DNA from: Ruegeria sp. Ofav3-42
GTDB taxonomy: Bacteria > Pseudomonadota > Alphaproteobacteria > Rhodobacterales > Rhodobacteraceae
Length of the DNA: 64,000 nucleotides
Reading direction: 5' to 3'
Assembly (NCBI RefSeq): GCF_022347725.1
Contig: NZ_JAKRGB010000003.1
Span: forward strand, 310,001 to 374,000
In this document: in pieces, positions 32,707 through 43,181 of the stretch
Position numbering within the stretch: the stretch's first letter is position 1
How the letters are laid out: each line of letters opens with the position of its first letter
Notes under the pieces: generated by a model
What the model was told of the DNA's origin: nothing
Databases searched by the model: none
The model's input: the letters and a program-made list of their open reading frames with translations, nothing else
Program-made: the position numbers and the translations under genes

Positions 32707-33476
32707 TGAGAAGGCTCCGAAGCAGGTTCCGAGCAATCCTGCCCGATGCAAATTTCGTCGATGATATCCATCACGCCATCCAGCCAGGTGATCTGCGGAT
32801 CGAACTGACCAAATTCGATGAAATGCAGCGCCTGCGCCATCACGCGTGGGTTGTTCATCATGAAAGTGTGGGTCACGGGCAAGACGATGTGGTCGGCCAT
32901 CCCCTCGACCTTGGTGGTATCCACTGAAACCTTGCCGTCATCCGTGCCTTCGATCATCGAGGAAAACACCGGGTTCAGCGAATTCTCTCCCGCAATCACA
33001 CCCAGCTCGAAGTCGACCGGCGGCAGTTGTCTTGGAATACCTTCGGGGCCTGTGCCCAGCGCCAGACCGGCGGGGCCGTGCAGCATGCCAAACACCTCAT
33101 ACGCGCCAAGCTCATCTACCAGCTGGCTACCCTGATTGGGCGGCCCGAGCATGACAACGCGGCCCAGATTGTCAGGATGATTGTCCTGCATCCAATAGCG
33201 CAACAGGATACCACCCATCGAATGCGCAACCACGTTCACGGTGTCATCACCACATTCAGCAAAGGCACCCGGCAGGGTCTGCGCCGCCAGTTCCGGAATG
33301 GGCAAATCAGTTGACGGATAGCCCGGTCGCACAACGGTATAATCATGCGCTTTGAACAATTGCTCCATGACGGTAAAGGATGCCTCGGTCCGAGCCAGCC
33401 CGTGTAGTAGCACCACGCATTTCGCGTTCACCACGGCCGGGACAAAGAACAGAAAGAGGGCAAGCAAATAGCGCAT
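32703..33476 (-). CDS. Secreted alpha/beta hydrolase, lipase-like
   Basis: A 257-residue protein with a signal peptide (RYLLALFLFFVPAVVNA, cut before Lys18). It then has CVVLLHGLARTEASF (oxyanion region), the nucleophile elbow VVAHSMGGILLRYW, GPPNQGSQLVDEL and a likely catalytic His in VTHTFMM. The pattern is that of periplasmic or secreted triacylglycerol lipases/esterases. ATG 33476 is used because the signal peptide begins there. It overlaps phnM by four bases. Substrate unknown. Confidence 0.83.
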   Translation of the reverse strand: MRYLLALFLFFVPAVVNAKCVVLLHGLARTEASFTVMEQLFKAHDYTVVRPGYPSTDLPIPELAAQTLPGAFAECGDDTVNVVAHSMGGILLRYWMQDNHPDNLGRVVMLGPPNQGSQLVDELGAYEVFGMLHGPAGLALGTGPEGIPRQLPPVDFELGVIAGENSLNPVFSSMIEGTDDGKVSVDTTKVEGMADHIVLPVTHTFMMNNPRVMAQALHFIEFGQFDPQITWLDGVMDIIDEICIGQDCSEPASEPSQ

Positions 33477-33514
33477 ATCCGCCAGATAAGGGCAAAAGGC
33501 GCACGAATAAACCC

Positions 33515-34357
33515 CTAGCGGGGCGTCGTACGCAGAACAGCTAGCGCAATCCCGCCCAGTACCAAAGCGGCCCCGAGGAACAGGCGCAGGCTGGCGGCTT
33601 CGCCAAGCAGGATGATCCCTGCTACAATTGCGATGATCGGAACGCTGAGTTGTACGACTGCAGCAGTTGTGGGCGTCAACTGCCGCAGAACGCGATACCA
33701 AAGCGCATAGCCCATTCCCGACGTGACGCCACCCGACAGCGCAGCTAGAAAATACCCGCTGGCGGTCATTTGCCAGGCCCCACCGGTCGCCACCAAAGCC
33801 AGCGATGTCACGGGCAGTGCGACGACGAAATTGGCGGCTGTTCCGGACAATGCGTCCGGCTCGGACTTGCCAACAAGCGAATAGATTCCCCAGCCTACGC
33901 CAGCAGCAATCATTAGCGCGGCTCCCGTCAGGTTGACCCGAATCTCACCGGACGGCCACAGTACATAAGCCAGTCCCAACAACGCGATCGCCGCGCCCGC
34001 GATCTGGCGACCGGTCGGCATAACACCTGTGACCGACACCACCGTGAACATCGTGATCTGCACCACAGCAAACAGGATCAGCGCACCCAGCCCGGCATCC
34101 AGGGTCAGATAAGCGAGTGAGAACCCGATCATGTACAGGGACAAGGATCCTGCGCCCGAAATTCTGCGGCGGTTAAATAGGGGCAGATGCCCACCTCTCA
34201 GAAAAACCAGCCCGGCCAGAACCACAGCCCCAGCCAGAACGCGCACAACGGCGAAAGCCGTGGGATCACTGGCACCGCTGTCTATCGCAAGACGGTTCAG
34301 GATTGAGTTCGCCGCAAAGGCGCACATCGTCAGTGAGGTGAGGAGGAGCAGTCTCAT
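33515..34357 (-). CDS. EamA/DMT-superfamily transporter
   Basis: A 280-residue inner-membrane protein with about ten hydrophobic helices in two EamA repeats. The N-terminal half starts MCAFAANSILNRLAIDSG. The second half has GGVTSGMGYALWYRVLRQLTPTTAAVVQLSVPIIAIVAG, a common DMT segment. Such carriers export amino acids or other metabolites, and the substrate here cannot be predicted. It lies 38 bases upstream of nothing coupled and has its own short gap to the lipase gene. Confidence 0.87.
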   Translation of the reverse strand: MRLLLLTSLTMCAFAANSILNRLAIDSGASDPTAFAVVRVLAGAVVLAGLVFLRGGHLPLFNRRRISGAGSLSLYMIGFSLAYLTLDAGLGALILFAVVQITMFTVVSVTGVMPTGRQIAGAAIALLGLAYVLWPSGEIRVNLTGAALMIAAGVGWGIYSLVGKSEPDALSGTAANFVVALPVTSLALVATGGAWQMTASGYFLAALSGGVTSGMGYALWYRVLRQLTPTTAAVVQLSVPIIAIVAGIILLGEAASLRLFLGAALVLGGIALAVLRTTPR

Positions 34358-34421
34358 ATCAGTCGCATAGCGGTTTCACTGTCACCTGAACACTCACATT
34401 CCTGCGCGAGACATGAAACAC

Positions 34422-34451
34422 AAAAAACGGGGCCGCCCGAAGGCGACCCCG
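34422..34451 (-). terminator. Terminator of groESL
   Basis: CGGGGCCGCC (34428-34437) pairs with GGCGACCCCG (34442-34451) with one mismatch and a CGAA loop. Six Ts follow on the minus strand. It is about 95 bases after groEL. Confidence 0.88.
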
Positions 34452-34546
34452 CTTGATTATGTTTGGGCTTTCCCTTTCGGCAGCTTGGCCTGACAGCCAA
34501 GCGCCTGTCGGGATCGTCAGAATTCGCCAAAGCGAATTCGACGTTC

Positions 34547-36226
<1,680 letters not shown>

Positions 36227-36244
36227 TCAGAGAAGCGCTCGGGC

Positions 36245-36532
36245 TTACTCGATGATCCCCATGATGTCGCTTTCTTTCATCATCAGCAGCTCTTCGCCGT
36301 TGACCTGAACTTCGGTGCCCGACCATTTGCCGAACAGGATCTTGTCGCCAGCTTTAACAGCCATTGCGATCAGTTCGCCGCTGTCCTTGCGTGCGCCTTC
36401 GCCGGTTGCGACGACTTCGCCTTCGCTGGGCTTTTCTTTAGCGCTGTCGGGAATGATCAGGCCGCCTGCGGTTTTCTCTTCGCTTTCGGTACGGCGAACC
36501 AGCACGCGGTCATGAAGCGGTTTCAATGCCAT
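36245..36532 (-). CDS. groES: Co-chaperonin GroES (10 kDa)
   Basis: A 95-residue lid protein of the GroEL chamber. [32 protein letters not shown] contains the mobile loop (residues about 17-32) ending in the hydrophobic GLIIP that docks on GroEL. The rest gives the standard beta barrel. GGAG precedes the ATG. First gene of the CIRCE-controlled operon. Confidence 0.98.
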   Translation of the reverse strand: MALKPLHDRVLVRRTESEEKTAGGLIIPDSAKEKPSEGEVVATGEGARKDSGELIAMAVKAGDKILFGKWSGTEVQVNGEELLMMKESDIMGIIE

Positions 36533-36589
36533 CTTTGCAGCTCCTTGGGCTCAAAGTTTATTATCCTCCCCTCGCCGGCTGGCGAGGCG

Positions 36590-36616
36590 TTAGCACTCAA
36601 AGGTAGAGAGTGATAA
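36590..36616 (-). promoter_or_regulatory. CIRCE element (HrcA operator) of groESL
   Basis: TTAGCACTC (36590-36598), nine bases, then GAGTGATAA (36608-36616). The consensus second arm is GAGTGCTAA, so one mismatch at 36613. It lies 58 bases upstream of groES, where HrcA would repress in the absence of heat stress. Confidence 0.93.
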
Positions 36617-36684
36617 CGACGCATAGCTAGGGGCTCGAATTCCCCGAGTCAACAAGCTGTGATGGAATTTTTTGGCGATAGGCC

Positions 36685-37359
36685 TCAGTCAGCCTGTTCC
36701 CAGCTATAGGCCCAGTGTTTCAGACCTTCGCGCCCCGCTTCGGTCAGATTGTAAACGCCCTTTTCAACCTTCTCGAACCAACCATAGTGATTGTCCCGCA
36801 TCAGACGCGTGGCCCCGGGTACACCAGTTGCCTCGGCAACCTCTGCCCCTTTAGTTGCTCCGCATTTAGTTAGGTGCGCTGCACATTTCAACGCGTCCTG
36901 ACGATAGGCCGTCACAATCCCGTGCCGGGTGGCTCCTCCGGCATTGGGATCGCCCTGCAGCCGGTCGAATTCGCGCAGCAGCCGCTCGGCCTTTGCCTTG
37001 GCCTTACGCGGAGCATAGGGCCCGGGGTCACATTGCACTTCGACCGTACCATCAGCCCGCACGGTGATCAGCCCAAGACCAAGCCTGCGGCACAGCGCCA
37101 GGTTATCCTTCAGCGCCCGCCGCGCGGTTCGGCCTTTTGGCTTACACACACCGATATAGACCTGGTCGGTCACCTTGAGCCGCGTGATGGCCTGATGGAA
37201 CAGCGCCAATGAGAACCGCAGCTTTAGCTCAACAATCACCGGTTCACCGCCATCGCGAACAGCAACGATATCAGCTGCGCCGACTTCACCTTTTACGGTG
37301 TATCCCTGACGCTCTAGCAGCGCCTTGATCGGAGGGTATAAGTCCTGCTCGCGGTTCAT
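36685..37359 (-). CDS. DUF2161 family protein with PD-(D/E)xK-like fold
   Basis: A 224-residue protein. The N-terminal half has the nuclease-type core LYPPIKALLERQGYTVKGEVGAADIVAV and PVIVELKLRF, in which the acidic residues and Glu-x-Lys make a plausible PD-(D/E)xK active site. The C-terminal part (about 150-224) has a winged-helix look (GAEVAEATGVPGATRLMRDNHYGWFEKVEKGVYNLTEAG). The biological role of DUF2161 is unknown, and repair or restriction-like action is only a guess. It lies alone, 68 bases upstream of CIRCE. Confidence 0.82.
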   Translation of the reverse strand: MNREQDLYPPIKALLERQGYTVKGEVGAADIVAVRDGGEPVIVELKLRFSLALFHQAITRLKVTDQVYIGVCKPKGRTARRALKDNLALCRRLGLGLITVRADGTVEVQCDPGPYAPRKAKAKAERLLREFDRLQGDPNAGGATRHGIVTAYRQDALKCAAHLTKCGATKGAEVAEATGVPGATRLMRDNHYGWFEKVEKGVYNLTEAGREGLKHWAYSWEQAD

Positions 37360-37465
37360 CCTGCCATGCTAGGCAAATTTGCCGCGAACGCCAGACATCA
37401 CGTGTGTCCGGGTTGAACACAAGGCTGGGCCAAGGCAATGTTCTGACAACGTTTATGGTTCTGGG

Positions 37466-38455
37466 ATGATCTTGATGCGCCTGATTGCACTGCTGATTTG
37501 TCTTTTGCTGCCCGTTTCGGTTCAGGCCGCGTGCGAAGGGCGCGACCTGAGGCCGGATCTAACGGCCGAGGAACGGACTGAACTGCAAAAGGCGGTGACG
37601 GGCATCCCGTTTCCCGAAGGCAATCACTGGATTGCCACCAAGGGCGACACTGTTTTGCACTTGATCGGGACGCTGCATACCAATGATCCGCGCATGGATG
37701 CGGTGGTGGAAGGCCTGATGCCTACACTGAAACAGGCTGATGCGTTTTACTTTGAGGTCACTCAGGACGAGATGGACGCGTTCGAAAAGGATCTGGCTGA
37801 AGATATGAGCCCTGTGATGATAACTTCGGGCCCGACTCTGATCGATCTGATGTCCGAGGATGACTGGGCCGCCCTGTCCAGCGGACTGTCCGAGCGCGGG
37901 ATCCCCGGATGGATGGCTGCCAAAATGCGTCCCTGGTTCCTGAGTATGATGCTGGGCATCCCGCCTTGCATGATGCAGGACCCCGATGCGAACCATGGGA
38001 TGGACGCGCGCCTGAACGATTTGGCAATCGAACTTAGTATCCCTCAATATTCGCTTGAACAGGTCGCCGATTTGATGGCCATGTTCGACAGCCACCCCAT
38101 CGAAGATCAGGTCCAGTCCCTTGTGCGGATGGCCGGTGCGTTAGGCGGCAGCGAAGATCAGCTGGCCACGATGGTCAACGCCTATCTGGAAGAAAAGCAC
38201 GTCGAAATCATCCAGCTTGCCCGCCTGCAGGGGCTGGAAGAGTCGGGTCTGTCTCCGGACGTTTTCGACGAGGAATGGAACAGCTTCGAGCAGCAACTGC
38301 TGGTCGAGCGCAACAACAACTGGATGCAGCACATTCTGGGCATTCAGGATCAGACAGCCGTCATCGCGGTTGGGGCCGGGCATCTGGGGGACACCCACGG
38401 GTTGCTAAACCAATTGCAGCAGGCGGGGTATTCTTTGACGCGCGCTTCTTTCTAA
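37466..38455 (+). CDS. TraB/GumN-family protein
   Basis: A 329-residue exported protein. Signal peptide MRLIALLICLLLPVSVQA, then the family motif VLHLIGTLHTNDPRMDAVV near residues 57-75, and the closing IAVGAGHLGDTHGLLNQLQQAGYSL. TraB/GumN proteins are believed to be metal-dependent proteases of the Tiki/EreA-ChaN-like group, with the GxxH motif (GTLH) and the GxGH motif as metal ligands. The target is unknown. ATG 37466 gives the start of the signal peptide. Confidence 0.87.
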   Translation: MILMRLIALLICLLLPVSVQAACEGRDLRPDLTAEERTELQKAVTGIPFPEGNHWIATKGDTVLHLIGTLHTNDPRMDAVVEGLMPTLKQADAFYFEVTQDEMDAFEKDLAEDMSPVMITSGPTLIDLMSEDDWAALSSGLSERGIPGWMAAKMRPWFLSMMLGIPPCMMQDPDANHGMDARLNDLAIELSIPQYSLEQVADLMAMFDSHPIEDQVQSLVRMAGALGGSEDQLATMVNAYLEEKHVEIIQLARLQGLEESGLSPDVFDEEWNSFEQQLLVERNNNWMQHILGIQDQTAVIAVGAGHLGDTHGLLNQLQQAGYSLTRASF

Positions 38456-38563
38456 TCTTCCAACCAAAGTCAGACCAACCGTCGCAGCGTATTTACTGCT
38501 GGGTGACAACCCCGGCGGACCGCCCTATAAGGCGCGCGAAATGATCATCCTCAGGACGCTGAC

Positions 38564-39484
38564 ATGACAACGCTCGTATTTGGCCACAAATCCCCCGACA
38601 CCGACTCCACAGGTTCGCCGATCCTATGGTCCTGGTACCTGAACGAAATCAAAGGCGAACAGGCCGAGCCCGTTTTGCTGGGTGAACCCAACACCGAAGC
38701 GGCGTTCCTGCTACAGCGCTGGGACCTGCCCAAACCGCGCATCATCGAAGACGTCGACGCCGATGCGCCGGTTGTCATCGTGGACACCAACAACCCGGCC
38801 GAACTGCCTGCCAGCATCAACAGCGCTGACATCCGTGCCATCATCGACCACCACAAGCTGGTCGGCGGCCTGGAAACCAAAGGTCCGATCGACATCACCG
38901 TGCGCCCTCTGGCCTGCACGGCGACCATCATGATGGACCTGATCGGGGATGACGCCGCCAAGATGCCCGAGGCCATCAAGGGCGCAGCACTGACCTGCAT
39001 CCTGTCAGACACGCTGGAGTTCCGCTCGCCCACCACAACCGCGCATGACCGCGCCGTGGCCGAGAAACTGGCCGCTGATCTTGGTCTGGACATCTCGGCC
39101 TATGCCGCCGACATGTTCGCGGCCAAGTCGGATGTATCCTCGTTCTCGGACGCCGAACTGATCCGCATGGACAGCAAAGAGTACGAGGTCGACGGCACCA
39201 AATTCCGCGTCTCGGTTCTGGAAACCACCGCGCCGGGCGTTGTGCTGGACCGCAAGGCCAGCCTGGCGGACTCGATGGTCGACGTAGCCAAGGAAGACGG
39301 CGTCGATCAGGTCCTGCTGTTCGTGGTCGACATCCTGAACGAAGAAGCCACCCTGCTGGTGCCAAACGATCTGGTCAAAGGCGTCGCCGAAAAGAGCTTT
39401 GGCGCAAGCGTAAACGGCGACGCCGTGGTCCTGCCCGGCATCATGAGCCGCAAAAAGCAGATCATTCCGAACCTCAAAGTCTGA
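38564..39484 (+). CDS. ppaC: Manganese-dependent inorganic pyrophosphatase
   Basis: A 306-residue family II pyrophosphatase of the DHH superfamily, which hydrolyses PPi to phosphate. FGHKSPDTDSTGSPI (His10, Asp14, Asp16), VIVDTNNPAEL and AIIDHHKLVGG supply the Mn ligands. The C-terminal DHHA2 domain ends with GIMSRKKQIIP, where SRKKQ binds substrate. Length and motifs are complete. It is followed by a strong terminator. Confidence 0.96.
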   Translation: MTTLVFGHKSPDTDSTGSPILWSWYLNEIKGEQAEPVLLGEPNTEAAFLLQRWDLPKPRIIEDVDADAPVVIVDTNNPAELPASINSADIRAIIDHHKLVGGLETKGPIDITVRPLACTATIMMDLIGDDAAKMPEAIKGAALTCILSDTLEFRSPTTTAHDRAVAEKLAADLGLDISAYAADMFAAKSDVSSFSDAELIRMDSKEYEVDGTKFRVSVLETTAPGVVLDRKASLADSMVDVAKEDGVDQVLLFVVDILNEEATLLVPNDLVKGVAEKSFGASVNGDAVVLPGIMSRKKQIIPNLKV

Positions 39485-39505
39485 CTTTTCAAACGTCCCA
39501 AACGA

Positions 39506-39532
39506 AAGGCGCCCAACACGGGCGCCTTTTTT
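39506..39532 (+). terminator. Terminator of ppaC
   Basis: AAGGCGCCC (39506-39514), loop AACAC, GGGCGCCTT (39520-39528), with the T run continuing to 39532. Confidence 0.92.
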
Positions 39533-39617
39533 CTTTGCGACGAGTGTTTTGCGAGACCGCCAACCATTGCTAGTCTGGATTCGACGGCCAGACAGCTAAT
39601 AGGATCAGACGACGTTT

Positions 39618-40694
39618 ATGAGTTCTCGCAAGTTCAGCACTACGCGCGATATCCTGAGGTTCGAAGGCACGGACAAGGCCGCCTATTGGCGGCGGTTTGC
39701 AATGTTGCTGACCCTTTCCGTTGTGATCGCCACAATGGGCATGTTGCGAAACTCAGGCGCGGTGGTGATCGCCGCGATGCTGGTCGCGCCGCTGATGACA
39801 CCAATCCTGGGCGTTGCGGCCGCCATGGTCATGGGATGGCTGGGCCGCGCGTTCAAACTGGCCTTGATTGTCTGCGGTGCGGCGCTGATCAGCGTCTTTC
39901 TGGCATGGTTTCTTGTCTACGTCGCAGATGTGCCACGCGGTATCCTGATCCCCGATCAGGTTCTGGCCCGAACTGATCCCGGCACCGAGGATCTGATCGT
40001 TGCTTTGGCTGCCGGAGTGGCCGCTGCCTACGTTCAGATCAACCGGTCCGAGGTCAGCCTGCTTCCCGGTGCGGCCATCGGCGTCTCGCTGGTGCCGCCC
40101 CTGTCTGCTTCGGGTGTCCTGCTGTATTTCGGCGAACCTGCCGAGGCCTATGAGGCCGGATTGTTGTTCGCAACAAACCTTGGCGCGATCATTCTGTCCG
40201 CCTGCGCGGTTTACATCGTGTACGCGGCGCGCGCCGTGGTTTTCAGCAAGGGTCGGCGCAAACTGAACTTCACCGCCAGCGTGGTCGTGACACTGGCATT
40301 CCTTGCCTTCGTTGTTCTACAATTGGGAAAGTCCACCTACAATCGATACCTAGAAACCCGGACCGAGGCGCAACTGGCGCAGGCAATCCGCGATTGGGCA
40401 GATCCCGTTTCGGTCGAGATCATCCGCGTCGACGTGAATGCCAAACGCAAACACGCGGATGTTTGGCTGATTGTCGATCTACCGATCGAAGCGGCGTACA
40501 AAGTCTCCTCGATCGCGGGGTTGTTACCCGAGTCGCTGCGGGAAACGCCGTTGATCGATGCGCTCCGCGATGAACTGGGCCCCGGGTATCTGGTCGTGGT
40601 TCGGTTCCAGAACAGAATCGGCGCGCAAGTCATCTTGGGAACCGAAAACGTCCAACAGGCCCCCGACGTTGAGGAAATCTCGGAAGATAACTAA
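39618..40694 (+). CDS. DUF389 family membrane protein
   Basis: A 358-residue protein. SVVIATMGMLRNSGAVVIAAMLVAPLMTPILGVAAAMV and AAYVQINRSEVSLLPGAAIGVSLVPPLSASGVLL are the DUF389 (TIGR00341-like) signatures inside about six membrane helices (residues 28-250). A soluble C-terminal domain of about 110 residues follows. The family is widespread but uncharacterised, and transport is presumed. It lies between terminators and is probably monocistronic. Confidence 0.87.
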   Translation: MSSRKFSTTRDILRFEGTDKAAYWRRFAMLLTLSVVIATMGMLRNSGAVVIAAMLVAPLMTPILGVAAAMVMGWLGRAFKLALIVCGAALISVFLAWFLVYVADVPRGILIPDQVLARTDPGTEDLIVALAAGVAAAYVQINRSEVSLLPGAAIGVSLVPPLSASGVLLYFGEPAEAYEAGLLFATNLGAIILSACAVYIVYAARAVVFSKGRRKLNFTASVVVTLAFLAFVVLQLGKSTYNRYLETRTEAQLAQAIRDWADPVSVEIIRVDVNAKRKHADVWLIVDLPIEAAYKVSSIAGLLPESLRETPLIDALRDELGPGYLVVVRFQNRIGAQVILGTENVQQAPDVEEISEDN

Positions 40695-40796
40695 CAGGCG
40701 GCTCTAACTGAGCCTGTAATTTGCTTTGCGGGATGGTCAACGGATGAAAGCTTTGCCATAGCTGTCACAACTCCGACTTCAGATCCCGAGGCCCCC

Positions 40797-41672
40797 ATGA
40801 CCCAGATCATCCACACGCTTTCCGAGATTTCAGACCGCTACAAAGCGTTGTTCGTTGACCTGTGGGGGTGCGTTCACAACGGTATCACTGCATATCCCGA
40901 AGCTGTCGCAGCACTACAGCAATACCGGGCGCAAGGTGGGATCGTCGTGCTGGTCACGAACTCTCCTAAACCGCGGGCAGGCGTGGCCGATCAGCTTGGG
41001 CAGTTCAACGTCCCCGCCGACGCCTACGACACTATCGCCACCAGCGGGGACTCGGCGCGATCTGCGATGTTCCGCGGAGCGGTTGGGCACAAAGTCTATT
41101 TCATGGGCGAATGGGAGCGCGACGCGGGTTTCTTTGAGCCCCTGAAACTACTGCACCACCCGATCCACATCGAACGCGTCCCGCTGGATGAGGCCGAAGG
41201 TATCGTGTGCTGCGGGCCGTTCGATCCGATGGCTGACCCTGCCGTCAACCGCCCCGATTTCCTGTATGCCAAGCAGAAAGGCATGAAGTTGCTGTGTGCG
41301 AACCCGGACATTGTCGTGGACCGGGGTGAAGTGCGCGAATGGTGCGCAGGTGCGTTGGCGAAGCTGTTTACCGAAATGGGGGGCGAGAGCCTGTACTTCG
41401 GAAAACCCCATCCACCGATCTATGATCTGGCACGTCGCCGGCTGCAGGAACTGGGTCACGACATCCCCGATGGCGACATTCTGGTGATCGGCGACGGGCC
41501 ACATACCGACATTTTGGGCGGAATGGGAGAGGGTATTGATTCTCTGTTTATCTCGGGCGGATTGGCCGCCGCAGAAACAAAAACTGAGCACCATCCGCAC
41601 CACGAATCCCTAAGTGATTATATTGCAAGGGAAAAGATAAACCCGACCTACACGATCGGCCGCTTGAGATAG
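40797..41672 (+). CDS. HAD-superfamily hydrolase, TIGR01459-like
   Basis: A 291-residue HAD phosphatase of subclass IIA. The nucleophile motif is LFVDLWGCVHNG, with the D-x-W variant characteristic of this subfamily. VTNSPKPR gives motif II, YFGKPHPPIYDLA supplies the motif III Lys, and ILVIGDGPHTDILGG is motif IV. The substrate is unknown, and nagD-like sugar or nucleotide phosphatases are the nearest comparison. AAACC and a poor Shine-Dalgarno precede the ATG. Confidence 0.88.
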   Translation: MTQIIHTLSEISDRYKALFVDLWGCVHNGITAYPEAVAALQQYRAQGGIVVLVTNSPKPRAGVADQLGQFNVPADAYDTIATSGDSARSAMFRGAVGHKVYFMGEWERDAGFFEPLKLLHHPIHIERVPLDEAEGIVCCGPFDPMADPAVNRPDFLYAKQKGMKLLCANPDIVVDRGEVREWCAGALAKLFTEMGGESLYFGKPHPPIYDLARRRLQELGHDIPDGDILVIGDGPHTDILGGMGEGIDSLFISGGLAAAETKTEHHPHHESLSDYIAREKINPTYTIGRLR

Positions 41673-41772
41673 TCAGAAAAGACTTGATTTTCTGCAGTTG
41701 CGAAGTAATAAAGTTGCCAAACGGGGGCGGCTTGCGTTGTTTTGTTGCCCGATGAACTCAAGTGAGGGCGAC

Positions 41773-42216
41773 ATGTTGGATAATCTTCCACGCGGCACGA
41801 TCTGTATTGAAGACATCGAAATGGGCATGACCCGCCACCTGCGCAAAGTGGTGACGGACGAAGATATCGAGATGTTCGCGCAGGTATCGACGGACCGGAA
41901 TCCGGTACACCTGGACGACGACTATGCCCGCGATACGATCTTTGAAGGGCGTATTGCCCACGGGATGCTGACGGCGGGTCTGATCTCGGCTGTCATCGGT
42001 GAGCAACTGCCGGGCCACGGTACGGTTTACATGGGCCAGTCTCTCAAGTTTCTGGCCCCGGTACGCCCCGGCGACATGGTCTATGCCGAGGTCAAGGTCA
42101 TCGATATCGACTTTGCCAAGCGCCGTGTAAAACTGGATTGCCATTGCGCGGTCGATGGCAAAAAGGTGCTGGTGGGCGAAGCGATGGTACTGGCTCCATC
42201 GCGCAAGTTCGACTGA
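41773..42216 (+). CDS. MaoC-like (R)-specific enoyl-CoA hydratase
   Basis: A 147-residue hot-dog protein. The hydratase-2 catalytic motif is STDRNPVHLDDDYARDTIFEGRIAHGML, with Asp and His of D-x-N-P-x-H. VYMGQSLKFLAPVRPGDMVYAEV follows as in PhaJ-type enzymes. It would hydrate trans-2-enoyl-CoA to (R)-3-hydroxyacyl-CoA, possibly feeding polyhydroxyalkanoate. ATG 41773 is chosen because GAGGG lies 6 bases before it; ATG 41752 has none. A terminator follows. Confidence 0.87.
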   Translation: MLDNLPRGTICIEDIEMGMTRHLRKVVTDEDIEMFAQVSTDRNPVHLDDDYARDTIFEGRIAHGMLTAGLISAVIGEQLPGHGTVYMGQSLKFLAPVRPGDMVYAEVKVIDIDFAKRRVKLDCHCAVDGKKVLVGEAMVLAPSRKFD

Positions 42217-42242
42217 ACTACATCGCTTCGACAGGATCACAG

Positions 42243-42267
42243 GGCGCCGGTCACGGCGCCTTTTTTT
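42243..42267 (+). terminator. Terminator of the MaoC-like gene
   Basis: GGCGCCG (42243-42249), loop GTCA, CGGCGCC (42254-42260), then seven Ts. Confidence 0.93.
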
Positions 42268-42356
42268 GTTGCGAGATTGTTAAGCAAGCCCTTTAAACGC
42301 ATTAGTAATTTTCGGCGCACCAGCAGCGTTGCCTGACAGAAAAGTGTCAAACCGCC

Positions 42357-43115
42357 ATGCTCCTTTACGATTCCTACGTCATCTGCACCAGCCCGCGCAG
42401 CGGAAGCACTCTGCTGTGCAAGCTGTTGTCTCAAACCAACTTGGCAGGCAGGCCATCCTCATACTTCCATGCACCGTCTGTGCCTGAGTGGCTGAATTAC
42501 TTTGGGCTTAACGCTGCTGATTTCGAAGACCGCGCGCAGGCATTACGCGCAGTTTTCAAGGCGGCACGCACACAGGGGACTGCAGGAACAGGTATATTCG
42601 GGCTGCGCCTGCAGGGGCAAACTCTGGACTTCTTCCTGGCGCAGCTACGCTTACTACACCCAGCCGCAAACAGTGACACTGCGCGGATCAGTTCGGAATT
42701 CGGCAGGACGCTGTTCATCCACCTGTCCCGCAAGGACAAGCTGGAGCAAGCGGTCTCGTTTGTGAAAGCGGCGCAGACCGGCCTCTGGCATCGAAACGCG
42801 GACGGCACCGAGATGGAACGAACGGCCCCGCCTGCCCGTCCGGAATTCGATAGTGTCGAAATCGCCCACCGCAAGAAAGAGTTCGAGGGTATGGATCATC
42901 GTTGGCGAGACTGGTTCTTAACTCAAGACATTGATCCGTTGCAGGTGGACTACGATCATCTGGCCGCCTCGCCCGCGCAGGTGGTGGCTGACATTCTGGC
43001 GCAACTGGGTCTTGATCCAAACGTGCCCTTCGACATCGAACCGCCCACATCCCGGTTGGCAGATGCCACAAACCGGGAATGGGTCCGGCGTTTTCTGTCT
43101 GAAAGCCGCGCTTAG
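42357..43115 (+). CDS. Stf0-type sulfotransferase
   Basis: A 252-residue PAPS-dependent sulfotransferase. YVICTSPRSGSTLLCKLL is the 5'-phosphosulfate loop. SSYFHAPSVPEWLNYFGL and FIHLSRKDKLEQAVSFVKAAQTGLWH (the 3'-phosphate site with the conserved Arg and Ser) match the Stf0 family, whose founding member sulfates trehalose in mycobacteria. The acceptor here is unknown. The needed PAPS could come from the fused sulfurylase/kinase at 23.6 kb. It is flanked by a terminator upstream. Confidence 0.9.
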   Translation: MLLYDSYVICTSPRSGSTLLCKLLSQTNLAGRPSSYFHAPSVPEWLNYFGLNAADFEDRAQALRAVFKAARTQGTAGTGIFGLRLQGQTLDFFLAQLRLLHPAANSDTARISSEFGRTLFIHLSRKDKLEQAVSFVKAAQTGLWHRNADGTEMERTAPPARPEFDSVEIAHRKKEFEGMDHRWRDWFLTQDIDPLQVDYDHLAASPAQVVADILAQLGLDPNVPFDIEPPTSRLADATNREWVRRFLSESRA

Positions 43116-43181
43116 GCCCCTTGAAGCCATAGTGCCAATCAGGTGCTTGAACACAGCCTTCAGTCCCGCTAGGCAAGCTCC

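Noticed and set aside
36625..36650. tRNA T-arm-like sequence (GGGG-CTCGAATT-CCCC) upstream of groES
   Set aside because: The loop has the wrong length, and no acceptor, D or anticodon arm surrounds it. It lies next to the CIRCE region.
40693..40720. Terminator after the DUF389 gene
   Set aside because: Two alternative short pairings (ACAGGC/GCCTGT or GGCTC/GAGCC) exist but there is no T run, so it is too weak to list.
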